Positions 18,098-26,447 of a stretch of DNA of 64,000 bases are shown here, piece by piece. The stretch is from Deltaproteobacteria bacterium (GTDB lineage: Bacteria; Desulfobacterota; GWC2-55-46; UBA9637), in assembly GCA_030690165.1 (NCBI GenBank), contig JAUYHF010000033.1:31755-95754 (forward strand). Reading direction: 5' to 3'. Numbering within the stretch: the first letter of the stretch is position 1; the number at the start of each line of letters is the position of its first letter. A program made the position numbers and the translations under genes. A model generated the notes under the pieces. That model saw only the letters and a program-made list of their open reading frames with translations, was not told where the DNA came from and made no database searches.

Positions 18098-18514
18098 ATG
18101 GCAAGTCTTAACAAGGCAATGTTAATAGGAAATCTTGGCAAAGACCCTGAAATAAAATACACCCCGGAAGGTCTGGCAATAGCAAAGTTCAGTATAGCCA
18201 CAAAAGAACAGTGGAAAGATAAAGACGGCAAAAAACAGGATAAGACCGAATGGCATAATATTGTTACTTTTGGTAAATTGGCGGAGATATGCGGCGAATA
18301 CCTTGTAAAGGGCAAACAAGTCTATATCGAGGGCAGGATACAGACAAGAAGTTGGGACGATAAGGACGGCAATAAAAAATATATGACAGAGATTGTCGCC
18401 AACACCATGCAGATGCTCGGCAAAGCAGATGCCTCATTAAAGGGCGCAACGGTTACCGATGAAAATGCTGTTGTTTCAGAACCACCTCATATGGATGAGG
18501 ATGTTCCTTTTTAA
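18098..18514 (+). CDS. ssb: Single-stranded DNA-binding protein Ssb
   Basis: 138 aa. OB fold at residues 1-105 ([39 protein letters not shown]) and an acidic C-terminal tip DEDVPF that recruits partner proteins. The linker between is very short. GGGAGGATAT precedes the ATG. The dnaA-dnaN-ssb order makes this a replication cluster. Confidence 0.95.
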   Translation: MASLNKAMLIGNLGKDPEIKYTPEGLAIAKFSIATKEQWKDKDGKKQDKTEWHNIVTFGKLAEICGEYLVKGKQVYIEGRIQTRSWDDKDGNKKYMTEIVANTMQMLGKADASLKGATVTDENAVVSEPPHMDEDVPF

Positions 18515-18541
18515 GTTGATGAGTTTAGGAGATGGGAAATT

Positions 18542-19312
18542 ATGCTCGCCAAACGTATAATACCCTGTCTTGATGTAAAAGACGGCCGAGTCGTAAAGGG
18601 TATAAGTTTTGTTCAGCTTAAGGATGCAGGAGACCCTGTAGAATGTGCCAAGGCATATGAAGAACAAGGGGCGGACGAGATGGTCTTTCTGGACATAACC
18701 GCATCCTATGAAAAAAGAAACATTATTATTGACATTGTTGAAAGGACAGCCACAGAGGTTTCTATGCCGCTCACAGTTGGCGGCGGCATAAGGACACTGG
18801 AGGATATAAAAACCTTACTTCGGGCAGGCGCGGATAAGGTGTCAATCAATACCACAGCCGTAGAAGACCCGGAGTTTGTAAAAAAGGCGTCTGAAAGGTT
18901 TGGAAGCCAATGTATTGTTGTTGCCATTGACGCAAAGAGGAGAGAGGCGCTTGTGCCAGCATGGGACGTCTATACCAACGGCGGAAGAAAAGACAGCGGG
19001 CTTGACGCGGTTTCCTGGGCAAAGAGGGTGGAAGTGCTTGGCGCAGGCGAGATACTCTTGACCAGCATGGACAGGGATGGCACAAAGGAGGGATACGACA
19101 TAGCTCTCACATCAAGCATATCAGAGAAAGTTGGCATACCTGTTATTGCATCAGGCGGCGCAGGCAGCCTTGAGCATCTTTACACCGCATTTAAAGAGGG
19201 AAAGGCAGATGCTGTGCTTGCAGCCTCTATATTCCACTTCGGCGAGTTCACCATCCCGCAGACAAAAAGATTTCTTAAAGAAAAGGGGATAAATATAAGA
19301 GAAGAATATTAA
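18542..19312 (+). CDS. hisF: Imidazole glycerol phosphate synthase subunit HisF
   Basis: 256 aa (beta/alpha)8 barrel. With HisH it makes imidazole glycerol phosphate and AICAR in histidine synthesis. Catalytic Asp residues lie in [15 protein letters not shown] (start) and [15 protein letters not shown] (near 180). The phosphate sites are VGGGIRT and ASGGAGS. No other his gene is in the window. It ends 15 bp from the convergent korC. Confidence 0.96.
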   Translation: MLAKRIIPCLDVKDGRVVKGISFVQLKDAGDPVECAKAYEEQGADEMVFLDITASYEKRNIIIDIVERTATEVSMPLTVGGGIRTLEDIKTLLRAGADKVSINTTAVEDPEFVKKASERFGSQCIVVAIDAKRREALVPAWDVYTNGGRKDSGLDAVSWAKRVEVLGAGEILLTSMDRDGTKEGYDIALTSSISEKVGIPVIASGGAGSLEHLYTAFKEGKADAVLAASIFHFGEFTIPQTKRFLKEKGINIREEY

Positions 19313-19327
19313 AGAAATCTTTTCCTG

Positions 19328-19876
19328 TTATACCTTAAATCCTTTTGCTTTATCAAAACCAATCTGAAGGGCTTTTTTATTCAAATCAAGAAATGCGGCA
19401 GGAACCCGTGCGAGTACCGCCCTTTCAAGCGCCTCGTGGGAGATAATCTTTGTAATCTCGGTTATCATACCCAAAGCAATTATATTGGCAACTATGGTTT
19501 TGCCAAGTTCATTCCTTGCAATAGTCGTTATAGGAAAAGAGTAGGCCTTGAAATTTCCGGAGGGAATATTCTTTACCTCGTCTGAATCCACAAGCAGTAT
19601 GCCGCCGTCCTTTATGTCCTTATAGTATTTTGTGCATGCCTCCTGTGTCATGGCAAGCATGGCATCAATGCTGGTTGCCTTTGGGTAATCTATCTCCTCA
19701 TCGCTTATTATAACCTCACTCTTGGATGCGCCGCCCCTTGACTCAGGGCCGTATGACTGGCTCTGCGAAGCGTTCTTGCCGCCGTATATTGATGCGGCCT
19801 CTGCCATTATAATACCAGCCAGAATTATACCCTGGCCGCCTAAACCGCTGAATCTCATTTCATATCTCTGTCCCAT
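19328..19876 (-). CDS. korC: 2-oxoglutarate:ferredoxin oxidoreductase gamma subunit
   Basis: 182 aa. The gamma subunit of 2-oxoacid:ferredoxin oxidoreductases contributes to CoA binding. GLGGQGIILAGIIMAE at residues 9-24 and SYGPESRGGASKSEVIIS near 45-62 are family signatures. ATG 19876 follows GGAGGTTATA; the upstream in-frame extension is encoded by heptad-repeat DNA and is unlikely to be translated. Last gene of the sucC-sucD-korD-korA-korB-korC unit. Confidence 0.92.
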   Translation of the reverse strand: MGQRYEMRFSGLGGQGIILAGIIMAEAASIYGGKNASQSQSYGPESRGGASKSEVIISDEEIDYPKATSIDAMLAMTQEACTKYYKDIKDGGILLVDSDEVKNIPSGNFKAYSFPITTIARNELGKTIVANIIALGMITEITKIISHEALERAVLARVPAAFLDLNKKALQIGFDKAKGFKV

Positions 19877-19881
19877 TATAA

Positions 19882-20000
19882 CCTCCATGTCGCTTTGCTC
19901 CAATGCAAAATGCAAAGTGTAAATTTCAAATTTAAAAAACCTTAATTTTACAATTTGCAATCTTCAATTTACAATTAGACATTCATAGAATATCGCTTAC
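19882..20000. repeat. Heptad-array spacer copy A (korB-korC)
   Basis: Spacer of about 119 bp, nearly identical to 20866-20999. It is built of seven-base units (AATGCAA, AGTGTAA, ATTTCAA, then the mirror CAATTTG, CAATCTT, CAATTTA), so the halves can pair. It ends in a shared CATAGAAT-TCG-TTAC stretch that overlaps the korB stop. Confidence 0.85.
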
Positions 20001-20860
20001 TTCCCCTGCGCCTTTGCCATTAACTTCTCATATTCCTCGCAATATTCCGGTCTCTCTGTTTTATGCAAAACCCCTCTCAAAAGTTTTCCCTGTAGCTGCT
20101 CCGGGGTCATTTTAGCTGCTTGAGCCACAGAAACAGTCCCTTCTTTCTCAACCTTCTCCATCATCTCAGATGCGCTCTTCATTTTGTTAAATCTTCCGTA
20201 ATAGGTTGGGCAGGAATCAAGGATATCCACCACTGCCGTGCCTTTGTGCATGATAGCGTCATAGATTGTCTTTTCAAGCTCCTGGCAGTGATACGCAGTC
20301 CCCCTTGCCACAAATGTTGCGCCTGCAGCCTTTGCAAGATTACATGTGTCAAATGTCGGCTCAATGCTTCCGTATTTTGCTGTCGTTGCTATCATGCCCT
20401 GAGGGGTTGTTGGCGAAGACTGTCCGCTGGTCATACCATAGATATAATTATTGTAAACCAGAATAACCATATCCATATTCCTTCTGCATGCATGGATGAA
20501 ATGATTCCCTCCGATAGCCAATGCATCTCCATCTCCGGTTGTTATAATCACTTTAAGTTTTGGCTTTACCAATTTAAGCCCTGTTGCATAAGCAATGGCC
20601 CTTCCGTGAAGGGTATGGAGTGTGTTGAAATCCAAATAGCCCGGCGTCCTGCTGGAGCAGCCTATGCCGGAGACCATGGCAATGTCGTCCTGCGGAATGC
20701 CTGTTGCATGGATAGCCCTTAAAAGGCTCTTCATCACTATTCCGTGCCCACATCCAGGACACCATAAATGCGGAAGCTTGCCTTTTCTCATATAAGAACT
20801 ATAATCAAAGGGTTTTTTCTCTTTATAAGGAACTGTTGCTATTGCAGCCTGTGTAGACAT
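19997..20860 (-). CDS. korB: 2-oxoglutarate:ferredoxin oxidoreductase beta subunit (TPP-binding)
   Basis: 287 aa. Carries thiamine diphosphate and a [4Fe-4S] site. WCPGCGHG near residues 33-40 holds two of the cluster Cys, GDGDALAIGGNHFIHACRRN is the TPP/Mg motif, and a later Cys lies in the DSCPTYYGRFN region. ATG 20860 has GGAGGATACA upstream. 2-oxoglutarate rather than pyruvate as substrate is inferred from linkage to sucCD and separate alpha/beta/gamma/delta subunits. Confidence 0.92.
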   Translation of the reverse strand: MSTQAAIATVPYKEKKPFDYSSYMRKGKLPHLWCPGCGHGIVMKSLLRAIHATGIPQDDIAMVSGIGCSSRTPGYLDFNTLHTLHGRAIAYATGLKLVKPKLKVIITTGDGDALAIGGNHFIHACRRNMDMVILVYNNYIYGMTSGQSSPTTPQGMIATTAKYGSIEPTFDTCNLAKAAGATFVARGTAYHCQELEKTIYDAIMHKGTAVVDILDSCPTYYGRFNKMKSASEMMEKVEKEGTVSVAQAAKMTPEQLQGKLLRGVLHKTERPEYCEEYEKLMAKAQGK

Positions 20861-20865
20861 TGTAT

Positions 20866-20999
20866 CCTCCATGTCGCTTTGCTCCAATGCAAAATGCAAA
20901 ATGCAAAGTGCAAAGTGTAAATTTCAAAATTTAAAAAACCTTAATTTTGCAATTTGCAATCTTCAATTTACAATTAGACATTCATAGAATGTCGTTTAC
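20866..20999. repeat. Heptad-array spacer copy B (korA-korB)
   Basis: Same element as copy A with two extra heptads (AATGCAA x3, AGTGCAA, AGTGTAA, ATTTCAA, then the inverse). Both copies begin at the downstream gene's ribosome site and end at the upstream gene's stop, so the whole spacer was duplicated or converted. Confidence 0.85.
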
Positions 21000-22198
21000 C
21001 CGTCTATCATATCCCTTGCAACCATCACATCAGCGGGAATCACTGTCGCATCAACCGGCTTGCCAAGAATGGCGTTCATTATCTGCTTCGGGTGAATCGG
21101 GTCTGTATCAACCCTGAATATGCCTCTTACCTCGCATCTGCCCCTGGATGCGCGCTGCACCTCATGTACAATCTGGCCAAGGTTCATCTCCGGCACTATA
21201 ATGGTCTTCACCTGTTTTGCCATCTCCTCTACTGCATCATCAGGGAACGGCCAGAGGGTTAATGGCCTTAAAAGCCCTGCCTTAATGCCTTTGCTCCTGA
21301 GCTCCTTAACGGCAAACTTTGCGCTCTTTGCGCACACACCGTATGCAAAGACCCCAATCTCCGCGTCGTCAAGATAAAACTCCTCATTCTTCCAGATAGT
21401 CTCTCTGTTATCGTATACCTTTTTTACAAGTCTTTCGTTGGATTCCTGGATAAGCTTTGTATTGCCGCTGGGAAAGCCGTCCGGCGCATGATAAAGCGCT
21501 GTAATATGGAACCTGTAACCTTCGCCGTAAGCAGCCAGCGGCGCAACCTTGCCGTTTTTTACTTCATAAGATTTGTATTCTGAAGGAGGACAGGTTGGCT
21601 TTGCCCTTTCAATCACCTCTATCTCTCCAGGCTCAGGAAGGGTAACAGCCTCTCTCATGTGACCTATGACCTCGTCATATAATATCAGCACAGGCGTCCT
21701 GTAGATCTCAGACAGGTTAAATGCCCTTATGGTTTCATGCAGCGCTTCCTGCACGGAAGAAGGGCTAAGGGTAATGGCAGGATGGTCGCCGTGGGTTCCC
21801 CATTTTGCCTGCATTACATCAGACTGGCTTGGACCTGTTGGATAACCTGTGGACGGACCGCTCCTCATAACATCTACGATGACGCACGGTACCTCAGCCA
21901 TGCACGCATAGCCGATGCCTTCCTGCATAAGAGAAAAACCGGGGCCCGATGTCGCTGTCATTGACTTTAGGCCGCCAAGCGCAGCCCCGACAATTGCGGA
22001 TACGCTTGCAATCTCATCTTCCATCTGAATAAATACGCCGCCCATCTTTGGGAGCTTTGCAGCCATAACCTCCATAATCTCAGTGGACGGTGTAATTGGG
22101 TAACCTGCATAAAATCTGCATCCTGCATAAAGTGCACCCTCTACGCATGCCTCATTACCCTGTATAAATTTCCTCTGTTTGCCTTTTTTTATGGTCAT
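20996..22198 (-). CDS. korA: 2-oxoglutarate:ferredoxin oxidoreductase alpha subunit
   Basis: 400 aa. GNEACVEGALYAGCRFYAGYPITPSTEI at the N-terminus, MEDEIASVSAIVGAALGG and SGPGFSLMQEG are signatures of the KorA/VorB-type alpha subunit, which shapes the TPP pocket. Tail: PADVMVARDMIDG. The reaction is 2-oxoglutarate + CoA + oxidised ferredoxin to succinyl-CoA + CO2, or the reverse in a reductive TCA cycle. Confidence 0.94.
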   Translation of the reverse strand: MTIKKGKQRKFIQGNEACVEGALYAGCRFYAGYPITPSTEIMEVMAAKLPKMGGVFIQMEDEIASVSAIVGAALGGLKSMTATSGPGFSLMQEGIGYACMAEVPCVIVDVMRSGPSTGYPTGPSQSDVMQAKWGTHGDHPAITLSPSSVQEALHETIRAFNLSEIYRTPVLILYDEVIGHMREAVTLPEPGEIEVIERAKPTCPPSEYKSYEVKNGKVAPLAAYGEGYRFHITALYHAPDGFPSGNTKLIQESNERLVKKVYDNRETIWKNEEFYLDDAEIGVFAYGVCAKSAKFAVKELRSKGIKAGLLRPLTLWPFPDDAVEEMAKQVKTIIVPEMNLGQIVHEVQRASRGRCEVRGIFRVDTDPIHPKQIMNAILGKPVDATVIPADVMVARDMIDG

Positions 22199-22232
22199 AA
22201 ACTCTCCTCTATCGCGCTTGTATAATTTAACA

Positions 22233-22289
22233 TAAAGTGTAAAGAGAAAAACTTAAAGCTCAAAATCTTAACTTTGCATTTTGCGAGCT
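22233..22289. repeat. Heptad array, korD-korA spacer
   Basis: Seven-base periodic units AAAGTGT, AAAGAGA, AAAACTT, AAAGCTC, AAAATCT, TAACTTT, GCATTTT; CTTAAAGCTC mirrors GAGCTTTACG at the far side. Confidence 0.7.
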
Positions 22290-22496
22290 TTACGCTGGAA
22301 AGACCCGGATTGCAAAGTCAGGGCATCTTAAGTCGCATAGCTGGCAACCTGTGCATGCCTCCAGATTTTTAACTCCCACAACCGTGCCTTTCATCTCTAA
22401 CACATTGGTCGGACAAAAATCAACACAGATATCGCATCCCTTGCAGAACTTTTCATTAATCTCTATACGCCATATTTTTTTTGCCGCCTCAGCCAT
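22290..22496 (-). CDS. korD: 2-oxoglutarate:ferredoxin oxidoreductase delta subunit (2[4Fe-4S] ferredoxin)
   Basis: 68 aa. Two clusters: CKGCDICVDFCP near residues 18-29 and CTGCQLCDLRCP near 48-59, the CxxCxxCxxxCP pattern twice. It passes electrons from KorB to soluble ferredoxin. It lies between sucD and korA in one transcription unit. Confidence 0.95.
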   Translation of the reverse strand: MAEAAKKIWRIEINEKFCKGCDICVDFCPTNVLEMKGTVVGVKNLEACTGCQLCDLRCPDFAIRVFPA

Positions 22497-22510
22497 TTAT
22501 TGCCTCCTTC

Positions 22511-23383
22511 TTATTTCTTTAACAACTCCATAATTGTCTTCCCAATATCCGCAGGGGTCTTTGTAACCTTTATCCCTGCCTTCATCATTGCCTCAAACTT
22601 TTCCTCCGCAGTTCCCTTGCCTCCCGATATTATCGCGCCTGCATGTCCCATCCTCTTCCCCTTCGGCGCTGTAACGCCTGCGATATAGCCCACCACAGGC
22701 TTTTTAACATTCCTCTTTACAAATTCCGCAGCCTCTTCCTCTGCTGTGCCGCCTATCTCGCCTATCATAATCACGGCATCCGTATCCTTATCCTTTTCAA
22801 ACATCTCAAGCGCTTCTATAAAATTAGTGCCGTTCACAGGATCTCCGCCTATGCCAACACATGTTGACTGCCCCAAACCCAATCTTGTCAACTGGTCAAC
22901 AGCCTCATAAGTAAGCGTGCCGCTCTTTGAAACAACGCCGACCCGCCCTTTTTTATGTATATGGCCCGGCATGATGCCTATCTTACATTCATCAGGGGTT
23001 ATAACCCCCGGACAATTTGGCCCGATAAGCCTGGATTTTCTGCCATCCATAAATCTTTTGACCTTCACCATATCCAGAACAGGTATCCCCTCTGTTATGC
23101 ACACCACAAGCTCTATTCCTGCATCCACCGCCTCCATTATCGCATCTGCCGCAAATGCCGCAGGCACATATATTACAGATGCGCTTGCGCCGGTCTTTTT
23201 TCTTGCCTCATCCACTGTGTCAAAAACAGGAATACCGTCAACATTCATGCCGCCTTTCCCCGGCGTTACGCCGCCCACCATCTTTGTGCCGTATTGAACC
23301 ATCTGCCTTGTGTGAAATTGCCCCTGTTCGCCGGTTATTCCCTGACAGATTACCTTGGTATTTTTATTTACAAGGATGCTCAT
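22511..23383 (-). CDS. sucD: Succinyl-CoA synthetase alpha subunit SucD
   Basis: 290 aa. Binds CoA and carries the phospho-His. [17 protein letters not shown] at the N-terminus and [17 protein letters not shown] near residue 245 (phospho-His) are diagnostic. It links succinyl-CoA made or used by KorDABC with succinate and ATP or GTP. Confidence 0.97.
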   Translation of the reverse strand: MSILVNKNTKVICQGITGEQGQFHTRQMVQYGTKMVGGVTPGKGGMNVDGIPVFDTVDEARKKTGASASVIYVPAAFAADAIMEAVDAGIELVVCITEGIPVLDMVKVKRFMDGRKSRLIGPNCPGVITPDECKIGIMPGHIHKKGRVGVVSKSGTLTYEAVDQLTRLGLGQSTCVGIGGDPVNGTNFIEALEMFEKDKDTDAVIMIGEIGGTAEEEAAEFVKRNVKKPVVGYIAGVTAPKGKRMGHAGAIISGGKGTAEEKFEAMMKAGIKVTKTPADIGKTIMELLKK

Positions 23384-23411
23384 GAAGCCTCCGCTAAACT
23401 CTTTAAACTAT

Positions 23412-24581
23412 TTAAAATGTCTTTGCTGCTTGTACTACCTTTTCCGCTGCCTCGTCCATCTTTTCCGCAGTTATAATATTTAAACCTGATTCAGATAAAA
23501 TCTTTCTGCCCAAATCCACATTCGTCCCCTGCAAACGGACAACCAGCGGAACCTTTATGCCAACCTCTTTTGCGGCAGCTATCACACCCTCCGCGATTAT
23601 ATCGCATCTCATTATCCCGCCGAATATGTTTATCAAAACCGCCTTTACCTTTTCATCTGACATCAAAATCTTAAATGCCGCAGTAACCTGATCCTTGTTT
23701 GCGCCGCCGCCCACATCAAGAAAATTCGCAGGCATGCCGCCGTAGAGTTTTATGATGTCCATTGTCGCCATTGCAAGACCAGCGCCATTTACCATACATC
23801 CTATGTTGCCGTCAAGCGCAACATAATTAAGGCTGTGCCGTGACGCATCCACCTCTTTCGGGTCTTCTTCATCCAGGTCGCGCATATCATATATATCCTT
23901 GTGCCTGAAAAGCCCGTTATCGTCAAAACCCATCTTTGCGTCCAATGCGATAATATTCCCGTCCTTTGTGATAACAAGCGGGTTTATCTCAGCCATTGAT
24001 GCGTCAGAATCAACAAATGCCTGATAAAGTCCGGTCATAAATTTAACAGCCTTATTCACAATGGACTTGTCTATATTGAGTCCGAATGCAAGTTTCCTTG
24101 CCTGAAATGCCTGCAAACCAACAGCAGGGTCAACATACTCCTTTAAAATTTTTTCAGGGCTCCTAACTGCAACCTCTTCTATCTCAACCCCGCCTTCCGA
24201 TGATGCCATAACAACAACTCTCTGTGTGCCTCTGTCAACAACAATCCCAAGATAAAGTTCCCGTGCTATCTGACAGCCCTCTTCTATAAGAACCTTTTTT
24301 ACCTTTTTGCCCTCAGGCCCTGTCTGATGGGTTACCAATTTTTTGCCGAGCATCACCTCTGCAAATTCCCTTGCCTCCTGATGATTCTTCGCAAGCTTCA
24401 CACCGCCTGCCTTGCCCCTGCCGCCTGCGTGTATCTGCGCCTTTACAACGCAAAGCCTATCGCCCATGAAGTTCTTGGCAATATCTTCTGCTTCATCAGG
24501 CGTCCACGCAACCCTCCCCTTCGGCACAGCAACACCATATTTTATCAAAATCTCTTTTGCCTGATATTCGTGGATATTCAC
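23412..24581 (-). CDS. sucC: Succinyl-CoA synthetase beta subunit SucC
   Basis: 389 aa ATP-grasp subunit. [17 protein letters not shown] start, [18 protein letters not shown]-grasp loop, INPLVIT metal site, and [11 protein letters not shown] at the CoA/phosphate interface. First gene of the sucCD-korDABC unit; its long leader holds a probable ZTP riboswitch. Confidence 0.97.
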   Translation of the reverse strand: MNIHEYQAKEILIKYGVAVPKGRVAWTPDEAEDIAKNFMGDRLCVVKAQIHAGGRGKAGGVKLAKNHQEAREFAEVMLGKKLVTHQTGPEGKKVKKVLIEEGCQIARELYLGIVVDRGTQRVVVMASSEGGVEIEEVAVRSPEKILKEYVDPAVGLQAFQARKLAFGLNIDKSIVNKAVKFMTGLYQAFVDSDASMAEINPLVITKDGNIIALDAKMGFDDNGLFRHKDIYDMRDLDEEDPKEVDASRHSLNYVALDGNIGCMVNGAGLAMATMDIIKLYGGMPANFLDVGGGANKDQVTAAFKILMSDEKVKAVLINIFGGIMRCDIIAEGVIAAAKEVGIKVPLVVRLQGTNVDLGRKILSESGLNIITAEKMDEAAEKVVQAAKTF

Positions 24582-24606
24582 TTTTACGAGACCTCCTCAA
24601 CAAAAT

Positions 24607-24782
24607 AAAAAAACCGTCCGGCCATTTTAGTTGGGAGTTCGTAGTACGGAGTATGTGTTTTTACTTCTAACTCCGAACTCAAAACTCATAACTTAATCGC
24701 CCAGACGGTCGGCTTGTCTTTCAATAAAACCTCTTCCGCTCCCCGGTGGTAGCCACCTTTATTCCGTCAGTTGCGGAAAAAA
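24607..24782 (-). ncRNA. ZTP (pfl) riboswitch with overlapping intrinsic terminator
   Basis: Leader of sucC, minus strand. Stem P1: UUCCGC (24778-24773) with GCGGAA (24739-24734). Inside: ACUGACGG, then hairpin GGUGG-CUA-CCACC, then the conserved GGGGAGC. The 3' domain has GCCGACCGUCUGGGC, matching the pfl hallmark CCGCCUGGGC. The pseudoknot GACGG (24768-24764) with CCGUC (24708-24704) is kept by compensatory change from the usual GGCGG/CCGCC. Downstream CCGGACGGU (24621-24613) can pair with ACCGUCUGG of the aptamer and is followed by seven U: a terminator competing with the ligand-bound aptamer, i.e. an ON switch. Recognised by eye from motif order; no covariance model was run. ZTP riboswitches usually precede purine or one-carbon genes. 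Confidence 0.85.
24633..24695. repeat. Heptad array inside the riboswitch expression platform
   Basis: GGGAGTT, CGTAGTA, CGGAGTA, TGTGTTT, TTACTTC, TAACTCC, GAACTCA, AAACTCA: seven-base periodic with mirrored halves (GAGTTCG with CGAACTC). It fills the loop between the two arms of the terminator and folds on itself, so it would bring the arms together. Confidence 0.75.
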
Positions 24783-24804
24783 CCGGTTACTACTATGCAC
24801 AGGT

Positions 24805-24832
24805 ATGGTAACACAAGAAAAGCTGTTGTCAA
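24805..24832 (-). promoter_or_regulatory. Sigma-70 promoter of the sucCD-kor operon
   Basis: Minus strand TTGACA (24832-24827), 16-bp spacer, TACCAT (24810-24805). Transcription would start near 24798, about 20 bases before the riboswitch P1. Confidence 0.65.
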
Positions 24833-24902
24833 GCGATTTTCGGAAATTTGTCAACCCAAAGGAGGACAGTTTACTTGCTGCTAACACCGCATCTGAAAAT
24901 TA

Positions 24903-24931
24903 TTGACTTGTTTACGAAAAAGGCATACTAT
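24903..24931 (+). promoter_or_regulatory. Sigma-70 promoter of galU
   Basis: TTGACT (24903-24908), 17-bp spacer, TACTAT (24926-24931). Expected start near 24938, giving a leader of about 30 bases. Divergent from the sucC promoter. Confidence 0.55.
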
Positions 24932-24968
24932 CCCATCTATTAAAGTTTAAAGAGATGGTGATTGGATT

Positions 24969-25832
24969 ATGAGGATACGAAAGGCTGTATTTCCTGCCGC
25001 TGGTTTTGGGACAAGATTTTTGCCTGCCACAAAGGCGATCCCAAAGGAGATGCTGCCTCTTATAGACAAGCCGTTAATCCAGTATTCTGTTGAGGAGGCC
25101 AAAAATTCCGGGCTTGAAGAGATAATTATTGTAACCGGGATGGGCAAAACCGCTATTGAAGACCACTTTGATGTAACCTTTGAATTAGAAATACTCCTGA
25201 AGGAAAAAAAGAAGACAGATATATTAAGGATGATCGAAGAGGTATCTAACCTGGCGCATTTCTCTTATACACGGCAGAAAAAACCATTAGGGCTCGGACA
25301 CGCTATCCTTTGCGCAAAAAATCTTGTCGGCATGGAGCCATTTGCCGTATTCTTAAGCGATGATGTAATAGATGCAAATGTTCCGGTTATGAAACAGATG
25401 CTTAAGGTCTTCCGCCAATATCCGGCTACTATTCTGGCGGTTCAGCGGGTTCCGATGAAAGATGTGCATCATTACGGCATCATAGAAGCAAAAAAGATAG
25501 GGCCGAGGATTTACAAGGTTATTGACATGGTAGAAAAACCGCTCCCTAAAGATGCGCCTTCAAATCTGGCAATTATAGGCAGATATATCCTTATGCCTGA
25601 GATATTTGCCATGCTGGAACAGACAAAGACAGGCAAGGGCGGAGAGGTTCAACTTACTGACGGGCTTAAAATGCTTTCCAAAAAACAGCCCATATATGCA
25701 TACGAATTTGAAGGGGACAGGTATGATGCTGGCGATAAACTCGGTTTTTTAAAGGCCAATGTATCCTTTGCGATAAAGAACCCTAATATAAAAAAAGAAT
25801 TTAAGAAATTTTTAAAAGGGCTTAGGCTCTAA
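24969..25832 (+). CDS. galU: UTP-glucose-1-phosphate uridylyltransferase GalU
   Basis: 287 aa. Makes UDP-glucose for envelope polysaccharides. The nucleotidyltransferase signature AAGFGTRFLPATKAIPKEMLP lies at residues 9-29, and FLSDDV and VEKP segments follow. GDRYDAGDKLGFLKANVSFAI near the end is typical of GalU. Only a weak ribosome site (GGTGATT) precedes the ATG. Confidence 0.95.
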   Translation: MRIRKAVFPAAGFGTRFLPATKAIPKEMLPLIDKPLIQYSVEEAKNSGLEEIIIVTGMGKTAIEDHFDVTFELEILLKEKKKTDILRMIEEVSNLAHFSYTRQKKPLGLGHAILCAKNLVGMEPFAVFLSDDVIDANVPVMKQMLKVFRQYPATILAVQRVPMKDVHHYGIIEAKKIGPRIYKVIDMVEKPLPKDAPSNLAIIGRYILMPEIFAMLEQTKTGKGGEVQLTDGLKMLSKKQPIYAYEFEGDRYDAGDKLGFLKANVSFAIKNPNIKKEFKKFLKGLRL

Positions 25833-25833
25833 C

Positions 25834-25893
25834 AAATTGTAAAATGCAGATTGGAAATTGGAAATTTAAAATCTAAAATCTACAATCTTCATT
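25834..25893. repeat. Heptad array, galU-hsp20 spacer
   Basis: AAATTGT, AAAATGC, AGATTGG, AAATTGG, AAATTTA, AAATCTA, AAATCTA, CAATCTT: seven-base units with inverted halves (AGATTGG with CAATCTT). Confidence 0.7.
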
Positions 25894-25911
25894 TTTCCAA
25901 TGGAGCGGCAA

Positions 25912-26364
25912 GTGGCAAAGATACCTAAAAAAGAGGTCATGGATCAGCCAATTTCTAAAGACATTGGCATGATATTCCGATACTTGTATGAGGAGACGGA
26001 AAATATCGGGCTGCATAGTGAATCTGCTATAAACCATACCCCTGTTGTTGATATACTTTCAACATCAGACAGCATAATAATTGAGATTGAGCTGCCGGGC
26101 GTGAGGCAGGGAGAAATAGATGTTTCTATCCTGCGCAATGAGGTTACTATTAAGGCCCTTAAGTATGAGTGCTTTGACGAAAAAAAGATAAATTTTGTCT
26201 GTATGGAAAGAAGCTTTGGGAATTTCTTCAGGGTTATAGACATTCCATCTCCTGTTGACACAACCAGAATAAAGGCGGCATTCAGGGATGGCTTGTTAAC
26301 CATTACATTGCCGAGGATTGAAGAGAAGCGCGGGGTTCCAAAAAAGATTAGTATAGAATCATAA
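25912..26364 (+). CDS. Small heat-shock protein, Hsp20/alpha-crystallin family
   Basis: 150 aa from GTG 25912, preferred because GGAG lies six bases upstream; ATG 25900 is the alternative. ATP-independent holdase chaperone. The alpha-crystallin domain spans about residues 45-135 (VVDILSTSDSIIIEIELPGV, then FRDGLLTITLPR, the A-x-x-x-GxL-like motif); the C-terminal KKISIES carries an I-x-I-like anchor. It sits directly before lon, a common proteostasis pairing. Confidence 0.92.
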   Translation: MAKIPKKEVMDQPISKDIGMIFRYLYEETENIGLHSESAINHTPVVDILSTSDSIIIEIELPGVRQGEIDVSILRNEVTIKALKYECFDEKKINFVCMERSFGNFFRVIDIPSPVDTTRIKAAFRDGLLTITLPRIEEKRGVPKKISIES

Positions 26365-26368
26365 AATT

Positions 26369-26427
26369 AGCTCATGGTTCATAGCTCATAGTTTTTACTA
26401 TCAGCCATGAGCCATTAGCTATCAACT
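26369..26427. repeat. Heptad array, hsp20-lon spacer
   Basis: AGCTCAT, GGTTCAT, AGCTCAT, AGTTTTT, ACTATCA, GCCATGA, GCCATTA, GCTATCA: seven-base periodic, first half mirrored by the second. Confidence 0.8.
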
Positions 26428-26447
26428 CAATTATTTGGAGGGGCATA

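Noticed and set aside
20120..20722. 200-codon plus-strand frame opposite korB
   Set aside because: korB has strong TPP and cluster motifs; the opposite frame is Cys/His-rich noise without a start context.
19882..20999. Kor spacers considered as a CRISPR array
   Set aside because: Units are seven bases and mirrored, with no 20-40 base repeats and spacers and no cas genes nearby.
24607..24782. The sucC leader considered as a tetrahydrofolate or SAM riboswitch
   Set aside because: The GGGGAGC and CCGUCUGGGC motifs, P1 order and pseudoknot fit the pfl/ZTP pattern and not the others.
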